Source: Capra hircus (lineage: Eukaryota; Chordata; Mammalia; Artiodactyla; Bovidae). Taken from it: a stretch of DNA of 64,000 nucleotides. The position numbers and the translations under genes are program-made. Location of the stretch: positions 60,717,362-60,781,361 of the forward strand of contig NC_030826.1 in the NCBI RefSeq assembly GCF_001704415.2, in the 5' to 3' direction. The notes under the pieces were generated by a model. The model saw nothing but the letters and a program-made list of their open reading frames with translations. It did no database searches and was not told the DNA's origin. This document shows, in pieces, positions 46,081 to 58,044 of the stretch (position 1 is its first letter; each line of letters starts with the position of its first letter).

Positions 46081-46439
46081 CATTTTGAAGCATGTTTTTG
46101 TTCTCCGTTTCTTGTGATGTGAGGGTCGACTGCACAGTGCTAGAGCTTCATAGGTGCCGCTTTCTTCTGTCTGCTTATGCTGTGGCCTGTCCATCCTATA
46201 AACACTTTGCAATCGGCGCGGTTCTCTGGTCCATCCTTACTCAGCTGAGTCGTTGCTGCTGCCGCTCTCCTTACTGTTTCCGGTCCTGTGCTGAGCTGTG
46301 TTCCCCGCAAACTCACAGATCCATTCTCCAGGGTGGCTGTGTTTGGAGGTGGGGCCTGTAAAGACATAAGCGAGGTTGTCAGGTGGGGCCCTAATCTGAG
46401 GACGCTTGTGTTTCTCTAAGAAGAGGGACCACAAAGGCC

Positions 46440-46825
46440 CTGCCAGCAAAGGTCCATCTCGTCAAGACTGTGGTTTTTCCAGCAGTGATGTATGGATGTG
46501 AGAGTTGGACTAAAAGGAAGCTGAGCACCGAAAAATTGATGCTTTTGAACTGTGGTGTTGGAGAAGACTCTTGAGAGTCCCTTGGACTGCAAGGAGGTCT
46601 AACCAGTCCTTCCTAAAGGAGATCAGTCCTGCGTGTTCATTGAAAGGACTGATGCTGAAGTGGAAACTCCAATAGTTTGGCCACCTGATGTGAAGAGCTG
46701 ACTCACTGAAAAAGACCCTGATGCTGGGAAAGATTGAGGGTGGGAGGAGAAGGGGACGACAGAGGATGAGATGGTTGGATGGCATCACCGACTCAATGGA
46801 CATGGGTTTGGGTGAGCTCCGGTCT
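46440..46825 (+). mobile_element. BovB LINE 3' fragment
   Basis: Starts at CCAGCAAAGGTCCATCTCGT and stops in the 3' region at ATGGACATGGGTTTGGGTGA. Confidence 0.85.
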
Positions 46826-46829
46826 GCTT

Positions 46830-47670
46830 CTGTCTAGACTGCCGCTCAGGTCATCCAGCTGCCGCAGGCAGATTCTCCCCCGGCGGGCCCTGGCCAACGT
46901 GCCTCCTGTCAGCACCGCTCCGCATCTCTCCTCTGAGCTTTGCCTCCAGGAAACGGCACCGACCGGAGCATCATCCTGCTCGTAACCAACAGGATGAGAG
47001 CTCCGGGCGGCAGCCAGCCTGCTCCCAGCCGAGGGATGAGGTTGTGGCAGCCACGCGGTTTCTCTTTGTGGCCAATGTGACCCACGCAGGAGAGGGACTG
47101 GTCACTCCAGGTCCGGGACTTCAGGGTCGTGTCGAGGGCAGGCTGCTGGCTGTCTGCTCCGAAGCCTTGACTCATGTTTTCAAGTTCCATCCCTGGCACG
47201 TTTCCCAGAAAACTGAGGCCTGTTCCAGATTCTCTTTACTTGCTAAAATTCCGCTGAGACACACTGTGTCTTCCTGCACTGAATACCCTTCAGGAGCAGT
47301 CAAGTCCTGCTGTTTGCAGGAGAGGCTCAACAGGACATAATTGTGTGGCATTGGTTGATCAGGGCTATAGAAAGGTGCGATATTACGCACGAAGCATCGG
47401 GGGAATGCTGCAATGAAATGAAGGAACAAATCTCCTAGCTAATCACCACACTGCCCACACATATTCTCTGTCTTTCTGCTCAAGGTTGGGTGCGCTAGAG
47501 CTGTGACCTGTGGCTAATTCCTGCCCTGTGGATGGCGGTGCAGACCTCTGGAAGAACAATGCTGCCCTTTGCAGGCAATTTTAGGTAGAGTCCTTGGAAT
47601 ATTTTCACAGCAAATTCACCTATACACAAGTCCAAGGGTGCTGGTTTTTTAACCTGCCTCTCAAGTGAGC
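46830..47670. other. Intergenic, no recognised element
   Basis: Sequence between two BovB pieces. I recognise no exon, SINE or LINE. Confidence 0.4.
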
Positions 47671-47674
47671 CTTA

Positions 47675-48835
47675 GAAAGCATCACTACGAACAAAGCTAG
47701 TGGAGGTGATGGAATTCCAGGTGAGCTATTTCAAATACTGAAAGATGATGCTGTGAAAGCGCTGTACTCAATATGCCAGCAAATTTGGAAAACTCAGCAG
47801 TGGCCACAGGACTGGAAAAGGGCAGTTTTCATTCCCATCCCAAAGAAAGGCAATGCCAAAGAATGCTCAAACTACCACATAATTGCACTCATCTCACACG
47901 CTAGTAAAGTAATGCTCCAAATTCTCCAAGCCAGGCTTCAGCAATACGTGAACTGTGAATTTCCAGCTGTTGAAGCTGGTTTTAGAAAAGGCAGAGGCAC
48001 CAGAGATCAAATTGCCAATATCCGCTGGATCATCGAAAAAGCAAGAGAGTTCCAGAAAAACATCTATTTCTGCTTCATTGACTATGCCAAAGCCTTTGAC
48101 TGTGTGGATCTCAAGAAACTGTGAAACATTCTGAAAGAGATGGGAATACCAGACCACCTAACCTGCCTCTTGAGAAACCTATATGCAGGTCAGGAAGCAA
48201 CAGTTAGAACTGGACATGGAACAACAGACTGGTTCCAAATAGGAAAAGGAGTACGTCAAAGCTGTATATTGTTACTCTGCTTATTTAACTTATATGCAGA
48301 GTACATCATGAGAAACACTGAACTGGAAGAAGCATAAGCTGGAATCAAGATTGCTGGGAGAAATATCAATAACCTCAGATATGCAGATGACATCACCATT
48401 ATGGCAGAAAGTGAAGAGGAACTAAAAAGCCTCTTGATAAAAGTGAAAGAGGAAAGTGAAAAAGTTGCCTTAAAGCTCAACATTCAGAAAACGAAGATCA
48501 TGGCATCTGGTCCCATCACTTCATGGGAAATAGATGGGGAAACAGTGGAAACAGTGGAATGTCAGATTTTATTTTGGGGGGGGGTGCTCCAAAAATCACT
48601 GCAGATGGTGATTGCAGCTATGAAATTTAAAAGACACTTAGTCCTTGTAAGGAAAGTTATGACCAACCTAGATAGCATATTGAAAAGCAGAGACATTACT
48701 TTGCCAAGAAAGGTCTGTCTAGTCAGGGCTGTGGTTTTCCCAGTGGTCAGAGTGAACTCTGGGAGTTGGTCATGGAGAGGCTGCAATTCATGGGGTCTCA
48801 AAGAGCTGGACACGACTGAGCGACTGAACTGATAA
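47675..48835 (+). mobile_element. BovB LINE with most of the RT domain, frameshifted
   Basis: An open stretch 47753-48121 carries RT features (PIPKKGNAKECSNYHIIAL, FIDYAKAFDCVD). A stop codon follows and the rest continues in other frames. The YADD catalytic motif is intact at 48380-48391. The 3' part jumps from CCAGTGGTCA (about 48755) to the terminal region, an internal deletion. It is the most complete BovB here but cannot encode one protein. Confidence 0.88.
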
Positions 48836-48854
48836 CATCTTGCGTAAACCACTT

Positions 48855-49070
48855 AACTGTTGTTCAATCTCCAAGTCTTTCTGACTCTCTTGTGACCTCA
48901 GGGACTGTAGCCCGCCAGGCCCCTCTCTCCATGGGATTGTCCAGGCAAGAGCACTGGAGTCGGTTGCCACTTCCTCCTCCAGAGGATCTTCCCGACCCAG
49001 GGATCAAACCCACGCCTCCTGCATTGGCAGGCGGATTCTTCACCTCGGAGTCACCAGGGAAGCCCAAAAT
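48855..49070 (-). mobile_element. Bov-tA-type SINE, reverse strand
   Basis: TTGTTCAATCTCCAAGTCTT, CAGGCAAGAGCACTGGAGTC and TCGGAGTCACCAGGGAAGCC. Confidence 0.8.
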
Positions 49071-49089
49071 CAACAGTACTCCAATTTAA

Positions 49090-50600
49090 AAAAAAAAAAA
49101 GATCTTAAAAAAGAAAGAAAAGTAGGCGGAAAGTGATCTTGGCAAATCTGTACCAGGACCGGCTCATCTCCATCCCAGGGAACAAGGACCCTGAGCCGTC
49201 TCAGGCTGCTCTCCTTCCCCCGGTCTCCGTGTTCTCAGCCTCTTGCTGCTGCTGTGGATCCCCACTCATTCACTGGCTCGGCCCACCCGCCCCGAGCGAT
49301 GGCTCAGCCGGCTTCCACTGGCCGCAGACGCACCCGCCTCCCCCTCCTCTCCTCTGGCCCCAGGTTCTTGTCTCTGACGGTCTGAGCTACCAGTGGAAGA
49401 CGCTCCACGTTTAGCCCAAGCTTCCTTCAAGTGAGAGAAGAGTAAGAGCTATTTGCTTTGAAATAAGGTCCCGGAGAGCGGATCATTCCAAATCATAAGT
49501 TAATCCGTCAGCATGACCAAAAAAGGGACGTGACGGACTGTGTTCAATTTAAAAGTTAAACTCTCAGACTGAACTGTAGGACCAGAAAATCAAGGGGGTG
49601 GAGAATCTTGCGTGCGTGTTTGGGGGCCAATGCGAGTGAGTTTTGCTTTGAGGGGTGTTTCTATGTATCTGTCTGTGTGAGCCAATAAAACAATACTAGT
49701 CAAAACTCAGTAATACCTGCATTTAGGAGAATGTCAGCATTTCTTTGTGGACTGCAGATGCACACGTATTTGGAATTAAGTTTTATCTGGACGTGTGTAT
49801 TATGTTATTGCCTTAGAAGCTGACCTGTTGCCTGGCCCCTAAGACAGTCTTCTTGTGTTCATTACACCATAAAGCTGCCCACATGGCCCCCAGCACCACC
49901 AGGTTCGGACGACTGCTCCATCCGAGCCCATGTACTCTGCTTCTCTGAAATGTCCAGGATCCATCGGTGTTCTCTCTCCCTTGTCACGGCTCACAGACTA
50001 TCTTTGCTTCTTTGCCAGCTTTCCTAAGGAAGCAGTCTGACTCTCCTGGTTCTGGGAGGCTGCTCCCACCCCTGCCCGTAGCGTCCATGGTCCATGACGC
50101 AGCCTCCTTCCATCCTGGGAGCCAAGCAACTGGCCACCTGGACCACGGTCCCTCCCAGCTCTCCCGATTGGCACCATGGCCGGCACCAGCCTGGTACTGC
50201 TGGGGACGCATCACCCATCTGCTGGGCACCGATCCGGGCTCTTACCACCCTTCTCTACTTTGGTCAATAAGAAGGGTCTTCAATCCAATTGAGGGCATGC
50301 TGGCATGGTTTCCAGCAAGAGGTCACAAGCATCTTTCTCTATAATCTTCTTATACAACCCTTTCCAGAAGGCATCTTCCTTCCACCTCTTCCCTCTTTCT
50401 GGTCACATGAGGGGCAGGAAGCCTTCTCAGCATCATTTATCCCTTAAATGCATCTCTCAATAGCTGTGCAGCTCACAGACAGAATACCAGCCCTTTGCCC
50501 TGAAACCCAAGTGAATGGATTGGTATATTTTCAACTGAGTTCTGTGCTTAAACCATGAACAATAATTACCTTAACTTTTTTATTTAAGATTTTTAAAAAA
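49090..50600. other. Intergenic, no recognised gene
   Basis: No ABCA-like exon or known repeat identified. AATAAA occurs at about 49684 and could serve as a distal 3' end for an extended ABCA9 transcript. Confidence 0.35.
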
Positions 50601-50611
50601 CTGATTTGTAC

Positions 50612-50705
50612 TCTCAGTCTATCCGTCGCTCATTCGTGCCCGACTCTTTGCGACCCCACGGACTGCAGCGTGCCAGGCCTCCCTGTCCGTCACAAGACTC
50701 CCGGA
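50612..50705 (-). mobile_element. BovB/BovA-derived SINE fragment, reverse strand
   Basis: CGTCGCTCATTCGTGCCCGA through GCCTCCCTGTCCGTCACAAG, directly upstream of the pseudogene exons; it may mark the left limit of the surviving duplicate. Confidence 0.7.
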
Positions 50706-50786
50706 GGTTTGTACTATATGCTGACTTATGGGACCATCTGGATGTAAAACTATGTGGACCCCTAACGAACCTCCTTCTCTGCTCAG

Positions 50787-51340
50787 TTGGGCAGAGCTTT
50801 GACCTGGAGGAGCACGGCCGCCCCAGCGCACCCTGGCGCAGGTGGGTCTGTTTCACGCTTTCATACCATCCCCGGAACATGAAGGCCGAAGGTGTGCACA
50901 CGCTGGGCACTCACGAGCACCATGAGAAGCAGTGTGACACTCCTGTCTCTAGTCTCTATTTCAGATATTCCTGGGGCTCTCCAAGGAGCAGGAGCTGGAT
51001 GATTTAACGGAGGAACGTGACCCTCAGTGAGGCAGAAGTTCCTCCCACAGGAAGAGCCTTGAAGCCCCCAACCCCCCATGTTCCCCTTTGTTTTCTAAGA
51101 CATTCATTTTTATAGCATCAATGTCATGTTTGTAGAGACCATCGTGTAAGCATTGATGTGGTTCTCTGTGGGTGGAGAGGAGGTGTGAGTGCTGGATCAG
51201 TGCAGTGATAATGTGGGCAGAGGCATGTGGCTGAGCCCAGCCCGCGGGAATGTCTTAGTGTCTCTGATTCCATTTCTCTGTATAAATGCTGTATTTCTCT
51301 GTATAAATGCTGAATAAACAAGGTTACTTTCATGAAATTG
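50787..51340 (+). pseudogene. Remnant 3' end of an ABCA8/9-type gene (last two exons, intron and 3' UTR)
   Basis: The block 50787-50841 has acceptor tgctcag and donor gtgggt and gives GQSFDLEEH, then loses frame; it is 55 nt against 56 in ABCA9 exon 32. The block from 50965 (acceptor ctatttcag) gives IFLGLSKEQELDDLTEERDP, then a TGA; one missing base restores an end resembling the ABCA8-type PQEEP tail. The intervening intron and the 3' flank also resemble those of ABCA9, so this is a DNA-level tandem duplicate rather than a retrocopy. AATAAA occurs at 51313-51318. No earlier exons of this copy were found. Confidence 0.82.
51313..51318 (+). terminator. Polyadenylation signal AATAAA of the ABCA pseudogene remnant
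   Basis: Canonical AATAAA about 250 bp after the pseudogene's terminal codon region. It directly follows a 21-bp tandem repeat (51274-51315). The corresponding place in the ABCA9 3' UTR no longer reads AATAAA. Confidence 0.5.
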
Positions 51341-51399
51341 TTTCAGTTTCTGAGTATGATAAACAAATTTCTTAAATTTTTTTCTTTTATCACAACCTT

Positions 51400-52620
51400 A
51401 ATTAAAAAAAAAAAAGCTTACCACCTTACCTAGACCCCTTTCCAATTTGGAGAAGGCCAACACCAACAAACTCTAAGATAATTATTTTAATTGCCTAGAG
51501 GATTGGAAGATGGGGGATTGGGAAGAAGAGGACAGAAGACTTCCCAGAGCTTTTTATTCTCAGAACTGCCACCTGAACCAGTTTTTATAGAGAGATCGTG
51601 GCCGTGGTTTGCGATCGTTCAGTATGAGACTATTGGACTTACCGCAAAAATGCAAACCACAGCTGCTGGGCACTTGGTCCCAGCTGTCTCAGCAACGTCA
51701 CATCCAGTTTCTGCTTGTTGGAGAGTCCTTCATAAAAGGCCATTTCCTTCCTCCTCTCTGATGAGGGGTTTTGAATAGCAGAGATGCTTAAAAACAAATA
51801 CAAAGAGATGGCCATGTCTAGGTGAACACAAACTTCTGAGACTCTGTGCTGCAAATCTGCCATTCGAAAGATGAGACGTTACGGAGAAACGGTGTCCTGT
51901 GTTTCGGAAAAGTGAAGAGCCTGGCTCCTTTAAGAAATCCCAGCGGGGCAAAAAGATGTTGGCAAAGAATTCAGAGAAGGAGGGTATGAATTCTGGGAGG
52001 AGAAGGATGGTGCTGTTGGTGAGAAAAAGGTTTCATCTACTCCTCAAAGACTCTCTCAGCCGGTTTAATAGTCAACAACATGCAACAGAGTAACAGGAGG
52101 GAAACAAATGCAGCTTCATACGAACCCAAGAGGCTCAAAGACAAAAGGGGAAGACGAGGAATGAGTACACACGCCCTCCTGAGCTAAGAAATGGTCAGGG
52201 ACCTGGGCTTCCGAGGGGAGGAGGGGACTCACGGGACGAGCAGAAGAGCAGGTGTTGAGTGAGTCGAGGTGGGCCACTCAGATGAAAGGGGTCCCTGGTA
52301 ATTGTTTTCCTCCTGGAAAGACCCCCTTCTCCATTTTCCTAGGCAACTGGCAGACGGGCCGATGTTTCTCTCGAGGCCCCAGGGTCTCAGCTGCCTTCGG
52401 CTCAGGATGACCCCCGTGCCCAGATGGCACCTGTTGGGGACGCTCATTCTGGACCCCTTCGAGGGGCTGCTGACGAGCTTCCTTCTCAAGTATTTCCTCT
52501 CTTGGGATTTTTGTGGGAATCAGATGCAGAAAGCATTACGTGGCTTATGTGTTAGATTTTAGTCACCCCGTACAAGGAACATGCCTCTTAGCTTAAACGT
52601 ACAAGGATTTTAAAAGAACA
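51400..52620. other. Intergenic, no recognised gene
   Basis: Unique-looking sequence after the pseudogene. Open frames here have no recognisable domain. Confidence 0.35.
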
Positions 52621-52621
52621 C

Positions 52622-52825
52622 AGTCAGGGACTTTCCTGGCGGCCCCATGGTAAAGACTTCGTCTCCTAGTGTGGCAGGTGTGGGTTTGATCCTTAGTCAG
52701 GGAGCTAAGATTCCACCCACCATGAAGCCAAAAAACCAGAACAAGAAAAATGGAATCAATACTGTAACAGGTTCAACAGAGACTTTTAAAATGTTCCACA
52801 TCAAAAAAAGACTTTAAAATTTTTT
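52622..52825 (+). mobile_element. CHR-type tRNA-derived SINE
   Basis: GGGACTTTCCTGGCGGCCCC, GTTTGATCCTTAGTCAGGG and ACTGTAACAGGTTCAACAGA. Confidence 0.7.
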
Positions 52826-52904
52826 TCAAAGTAAAAGAAAATGATTCCATTACAGAATACAATATTCTCAATTATTATTCACTGTTCATACCATCTTGTC
52901 TTGA

Positions 52905-53115
52905 TTGGACTTCCCTGGTGGCTCAGACAGTAAAGAATTGCCTATAAGAGACCCAACTTCGATCCCTGGTTTGGGAAGATCCCCTGGAGAAGGGAATGGC
53001 ACGCCACTCCATTATTCTTGCCTGGAGAGTTCTCCGAATGGACTGAGGAACTTGGAAAATTATAGTCCATGGAGTCGCCAAGAGTCAGACACAACTGAGT
53101 GACTAACACTTTACT
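52905..53115 (+). mobile_element. Bov-tA-type SINE
   Basis: GGACTTCCCTGGTGGCTCAG through GAGTCAGACACAACTGAGTG. Confidence 0.85.
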
Positions 53116-53119
53116 TCAT

Positions 53120-54390
53120 CTTGATTAAAGGAGTTGAGACAGCTTACAACAAAAATAAAGTACTAGTAAAGACTATTAGTACATGGGCAAAAAAATTAAA
53201 AAAAACAAACCGGAAAACTAACTGATACTGAGAAAACGCATAGTGAGGAGAGAAAAAATGGATAGAAATTTAGGCATATGTAAAATGATACACCATTTGT
53301 GAAAACGGTTTTAAGATGTAGTGAAACAATTTTTCATTATTAAAAGGGCTGCAGCCATATCTCAAAGGAGCTAGTCAAGTCTGGCCAAATTTCACAGCAA
53401 ATGGACGCTTGGCAATGCTGCAGCTGCAGGCGATGTCTGGGAAAGAGGGCGGTGTGTCTCACAGTCTAGAACAGTCGACAAAACAAAGGGGAGGTTAAAA
53501 GTCGTCCACTATGAAAATAACCATCACGGTGACAGTCTATTAGGAAACCTTTTTTTTTTTCTGTAAACTGCATGAATGCTGGTTTACGAGAACTTGACAG
53601 CACATAAAAATGCATCTGTCTTGTCTCATAAACCATAGAGCAGCCGTCACACCTCTTCCAGCAGAAGCAGAATGAGCAATCAGGTGCTTCCCCTTCATAG
53701 AGAAGAGGCGTAAAACGACAAAATTGCAGTCAGAACTCGCGGTCTGAACGTTTTTGAGCCAACTATTGAGCATTTTCTACTACAAGGGATCTTCTACAGT
53801 TTGGGTAATGTGCCAAAGTGAAGTTATTCAAGGTCAAGGGGGGAACTTGAAATTTCACAAACTTGGGATAAGTATTCAAGACCGATAAAAGAAAATCTTC
53901 ACAGCACCATTTGCTTTACAGTTGCTCACAGGAAACTCAGTAGCCACGCCACGAAGCTCTGAGTATGACTTCTTTTGTGCCTTTTCCAAGTCAAGAGAAT
54001 AGGCTTGGCTCTGAACCTACTTATCTGTGATAAATCTCGGAAGGAAAACAAACCACTTGGGCTCTTCCATAAATTGTCTTTTTAAAAAAGCAATGAAAAT
54101 AAAGTGTGCTTTCTCTGTTTCCTTGTTCCTGAGACTTTGGTGCAAAGAAGTCCAGTTTTCACCACTCCATCTCATGATGACTCGAAGAATCCCTCCCAGA
54201 CACTTAAGGTTTTGCTTTCAGAAGGCTAATGGAGCCTCACTCCGCTGCCATAGCTTACCCCAGTGTTCAGTAAAGCCTTTATGAAGAGTAGCATGCCCAT
54301 TCTTCTTTCTCAAATATAATAGGAAGTGGGGAGTCTTGCATAAGAAGTGGAAAATGGTCTCTCTGCTGCTTGGTTTCTCTGTTATTTGCT
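53120..54390. other. Intergenic, no recognised gene
   Basis: AT-rich sequence with no exon or repeat I can name. Confidence 0.35.
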
Positions 54391-54394
54391 TTTA

Positions 54395-54585
54395 AAAAGA
54401 TACATTTATTTATTTATTTATGAGGCTACACGGGGCCTCAGTTGTGGCACGTGGGATCTTCAGCTGTGGCAAGCCAACTCTCAGTTGTGGCCCGTGGGGT
54501 CTGGTTCCCTGACCAGGGATGGAACCCAGGCCCCTGCACTGGGAACATGGAGCCTTCTTAGCCCCTGGACGACAGGGAAGTCCCT
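54395..54585 (-). mobile_element. CHR-type SINE, reverse strand
   Basis: ATTTATTTATTTATTTATGA, GACCAGGGATGGAACCCAGG and CCTGGACGACAGGGAAGTCC. Confidence 0.75.
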
Positions 54586-54839
54586 GGCTATCTCAATCTT
54601 AGATGGAAGATTCTGTTTCAAGATAAATACATCCTTCCCCCCTGACTCCCCATCCTTAGAGACTGTGAAAAAGATGAGAAAAATAAGTGTATAATGAGTG
54701 TAAAAAAGAGAGACACTTGGTAGATCAGAAAATGTGAAGAATTTCTGGAAAAAGAAAAAAGAAAGCTACCAAGAGCACACTGAAATCGAAAAATCACCCC
54801 AAATTGCAGGTCATGGAGGACTAACAAGGGTGGATACGG

Positions 54840-55130
54840 GTAACAGGGGCCCGAGGCCAAGTTACAGACGGGCTTTCGCAAAGGCTGAGCTCACAGAGCA
54901 CCTTCCGGGGGCGGCAGCGCTCACCCTGCAGGACCGGGGAGGTGCGCGGAGAGACGGCAGCGGGGATGCGGCTGGCGCGGAGGAGGCCGCGCCCGGGAGG
55001 ACGGGCCCTGCGCGTGCACCGAGAGCTCGCCTCCGGCGGCGCTTACTGGGCTGGAGCCGCGGCCGTTCTCAGTCCTGGGCTGCCTACGCCACTCTAGCGA
55101 TGGATTCTTCCGCGCCGAAGGCATTTCCGC
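54840..55130. other. CpG-rich patch without a recognised gene
   Basis: About 290 bp dense in CpG (for example CGGCGGCGCTTACTGGGCTG) between AT-rich flanks. I cannot assign it to a promoter; no first exon could be supported downstream. Confidence 0.5.
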
Positions 55131-55239
55131 GAGTTCCTCATTCCACGTGCGCCTCTGTTCTCTTTCCATGCTTGTATGTACACGTACCATTATTCCTGCT
55201 TCTTCAGTGTTTCAACCACTTCTTTCACTTATTCGATTA

Positions 55240-55490
55240 ATTTGAAATCACTTTATTTACTTCTCTAAGTATTGTTGGCTGCGCTGGGCCTTCGGCGCGG
55301 TGGGCAGGCTTCTCGCTGCGGTGCCTCCTCTGGCTGCGGAGCGCCGGCTCCAGGCTCACGGGCTCGGGAGTTGAGGTACACGGGCTTAGCCGCCCCTCGC
55401 CTCGTGGGGTCCTCCGGGACCAGGGATCGAACCCATGTCCCCTGCATTGGCAGGTGGATTCTTAACCACTGACCACCAGGGAAGTCCTCA
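55240..55490 (-). mobile_element. CHR-type SINE, reverse strand
   Basis: TTTATTTACTTCTCTAAGTA, GGGATCGAACCCATGTCCCC and CTGACCACCAGGGAAGTCC. Confidence 0.75.
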
Positions 55491-55494
55491 GGTT

Positions 55495-57010
55495 TTATTG
55501 GGTCACTAATATGCTAAATTCTGAGGTTATACAGATGAATAAGATACACTCTCTACTCTCAAGAAGCTCAGCTGAGTAGGAAAGAGAGAGACAAACTCGG
55601 TGACGCCAATAAAATATAACAGGGGCTATAATTCATGGGTGTCTAGTGTGTTGTGAAACCGAAAAAGAGGCTAATAGTTCTTCCTGGGGATCATTCCACC
55701 ATCACTGTCCCCTAACTCACCATACTATTGAAGGAGAGTGCGAATTTTATTATACAGTATCTTATCAAACACATCTTATAATACTCAACCCAAATTAAAA
55801 GAAAACGTGAATTTAAAGGCTATTTTTTTAACTTATGCAAATATCTTTGAAGCAGCCTAGGATTTAAAAAAAAATCACCAAAGCATGGGGGACAAATAAG
55901 TGAAATAATTTTACTACCAGATGTGATCATTCTTAAGTTTGACTTGTAGTTTTTGCCTAACAAGTTACCTATCAGCTCCCATAAAATATAGTTGCTTCAA
56001 TTATTATAGCATACAAATTCCAACTTTGCTAAATCAGTCTTTATCTTTTTTATTTGTTTATTTGATGTGAACCAATTTTAAAGTCTTTATTGACCTGACT
56101 ACAACATTGCTTCTCTTGTTTATGTTCTGGGTTTTTTTGGCTGTGAGGTGTGTGGGATTCTTAGCTTCCGGACCAGGGATCAAACCCACACCCCTTCATT
56201 GGAAGGTGAAGTCTAAACCGCTGGACAACCAGGGAGGCCCCCATTCTTTCTTACTAACTTATTCTTTCTCTCTCCTGTGTATCTCTAAGTTAACATCACC
56301 TGACACTTTGCTGCACAGACAATACCTGCCTCTCACAATCCAAATTTTCTGTTAAAATGTTAATCCAGTTGCATCTGAGCTTTGGGGTATGATGAAGCGC
56401 TTGCTTATAGCAGAGCACAAGGTCCTGTGGCTGTCTTACTGGATTCAGAAATCGGTGAGGGTTTAACATTGCCTCCATCTTGCAAGAAATAAATAAACCG
56501 CTTGACCTCTGACACTCACGGAATTGATGTGTAACCGGGAGGAGCCTCTCCCTGGCACTGAACCTCCACTCTCTGAGCCACTTGGGAAGGCAGAGCCTCA
56601 CATCTGCTTTGACTCACGATGATGGACTTGAAAAACATTTTGTTGATCTGTTTTTTGGTGTGGGAATTGAGTGTACTGTGGTCACCCTGGACAGATGAAA
56701 TACTTGTGATGTTTCCCATTAAGTTGTTGACTTCCTGCAGCTGTCGAAAAATCTCTCATTAACACTGGCTTCAAACATCAGAGGCCAGGCCCTCCTCTTA
56801 ATCATCTGCATCTTGCTGGCACTGCTGCGTGGAGGCGGCAAGTACACCCACATGTCCAGCCAGGTTGGCCATTTGGAAGTTTGCAGGTCCCAACTGATCT
56901 CATGCTGTTCAAAAGAGGCAGCTGAACAAAATGATCATCCCATTTTGCTTCAAAATTAACTCAAGAAGGTTTTGCTTGGAGAAGGATAAAATACAACCAC
57001 GCATGTTCTT
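55495..57010. other. Intergenic with one reversed CHR SINE
   Basis: A reversed CHR-type SINE spans about 56050-56242 (GACCAGGGATCAAACCCACA, ending CCAGGGAGGCCC). The rest shows nothing I recognise. Confidence 0.45.
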
Positions 57011-57014
57011 TGCT

Positions 57015-57225
57015 GTGGTCCTTCAGTCGCTTCAGGCGTGTCCGATTCTTTGCGACCGCGTGGACTGTAGCCCTCCAGGCTCTTCTGTCCACAGGATTTC
57101 TCAGGCAAGAACACTGGAGTGGGTTGCCATTCCCTTGTCCAGGGGAATCTTCCTGATCCGGGGATCGGAACCGAGTCTCCTCATTAGCAAGTGAATTCTT
57201 TACCACTAGCCACCAGGGAAGCCCT
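57015..57225 (-). mobile_element. Bov-tA-type SINE, reverse strand
   Basis: TTCAGTCGCTTCAGGCGTGT, CAGGCAAGAACACTGGAGTG and TAGCCACCAGGGAAGCCC. Confidence 0.82.
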
Positions 57226-57769
57226 CTAGTGTTCCACCACTGGGGACTGTGAGAAGAAAAAGGTACTGACGGTAGTAATGCAGTTAAGTCCTTATTGATG
57301 CCTTCAGGTCAGGTGACCAAGGCTTGTTGGAGCATCTGTAAAAATAAATTTAGAGGAATTCTTTGTGGAAAGAGCATAAATAATGGAGCTGGTTTGGCAC
57401 CAAAATAAACTGGAGCCAGGCAGGCAAAACAGATCTGGGGTTTCGTCCTGTACTTTGTGTTCTTAGAAAGCCACAAACAGACAACTCTTAGGACTTCTAA
57501 TTCTGCTCAGGGTCCCGCCTGGAAAGCCCTCAAAGAGAGGCTCTGAGGACAGCTGATCACCGGAGACGCGAGGTCAGGCTGTGGGGCCTGTGGTCAGGCC
57601 GAGAGGGCCACCCAGTCCCCTTTCCAGGTAGCCCAGCTTTGACTTCTGTCGTTTTGTTTATAAATCCCTTGCCCACCTTCCCACCCCTGTTTACAATACT
57701 TTGCAAACAATAAAGCTGTCCTTTTGCTTTAAGACAAACCTAAAACTTTATTTACTTCTAATTTAGGAC

Positions 57770-58040
57770 AACCGGAAAAGGCAATGGCACCCCACTCCAG
57801 TACTCTTGCCTGGAAAATCCGGTGGACGGAGGAGCCTGGAAGGCTGCAGTCCATGGGGTTACTGAGGGTCGGACACGACTGAGCAACTTCACTTTCACTT
57901 TTCACTTTCATGCATTGGATAAGGAAATGGCAACCCACTCCAGTGTTCTTGCCTGGAGAATCCCAGGGATGGGGGAGCCTGGTGGGCTGCCGTCTATGGG
58001 GTCGCACAGAGTCAGACACGACTGAAGCGACTTAACAGTA
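57770..58040 (+). mobile_element. BOV-A2-type SINE (two BovA units)
   Basis: Two similar BovA units in tandem: first GGCACCCCACTCCAGTACTC to about 57890, second GGCAACCCACTCCAGTGTTC to TCAGACACGACTGAAGCGAC. A short TTTCACTTTTCACTTTCA linker separates them. Confidence 0.85.
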
Positions 58041-58044
58041 GGAC

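Noticed and set aside
52302..52562. 86-residue open frame as an ABCA exon
   Set aside because: No splice borders at its ends and no similarity to any ABCA segment.
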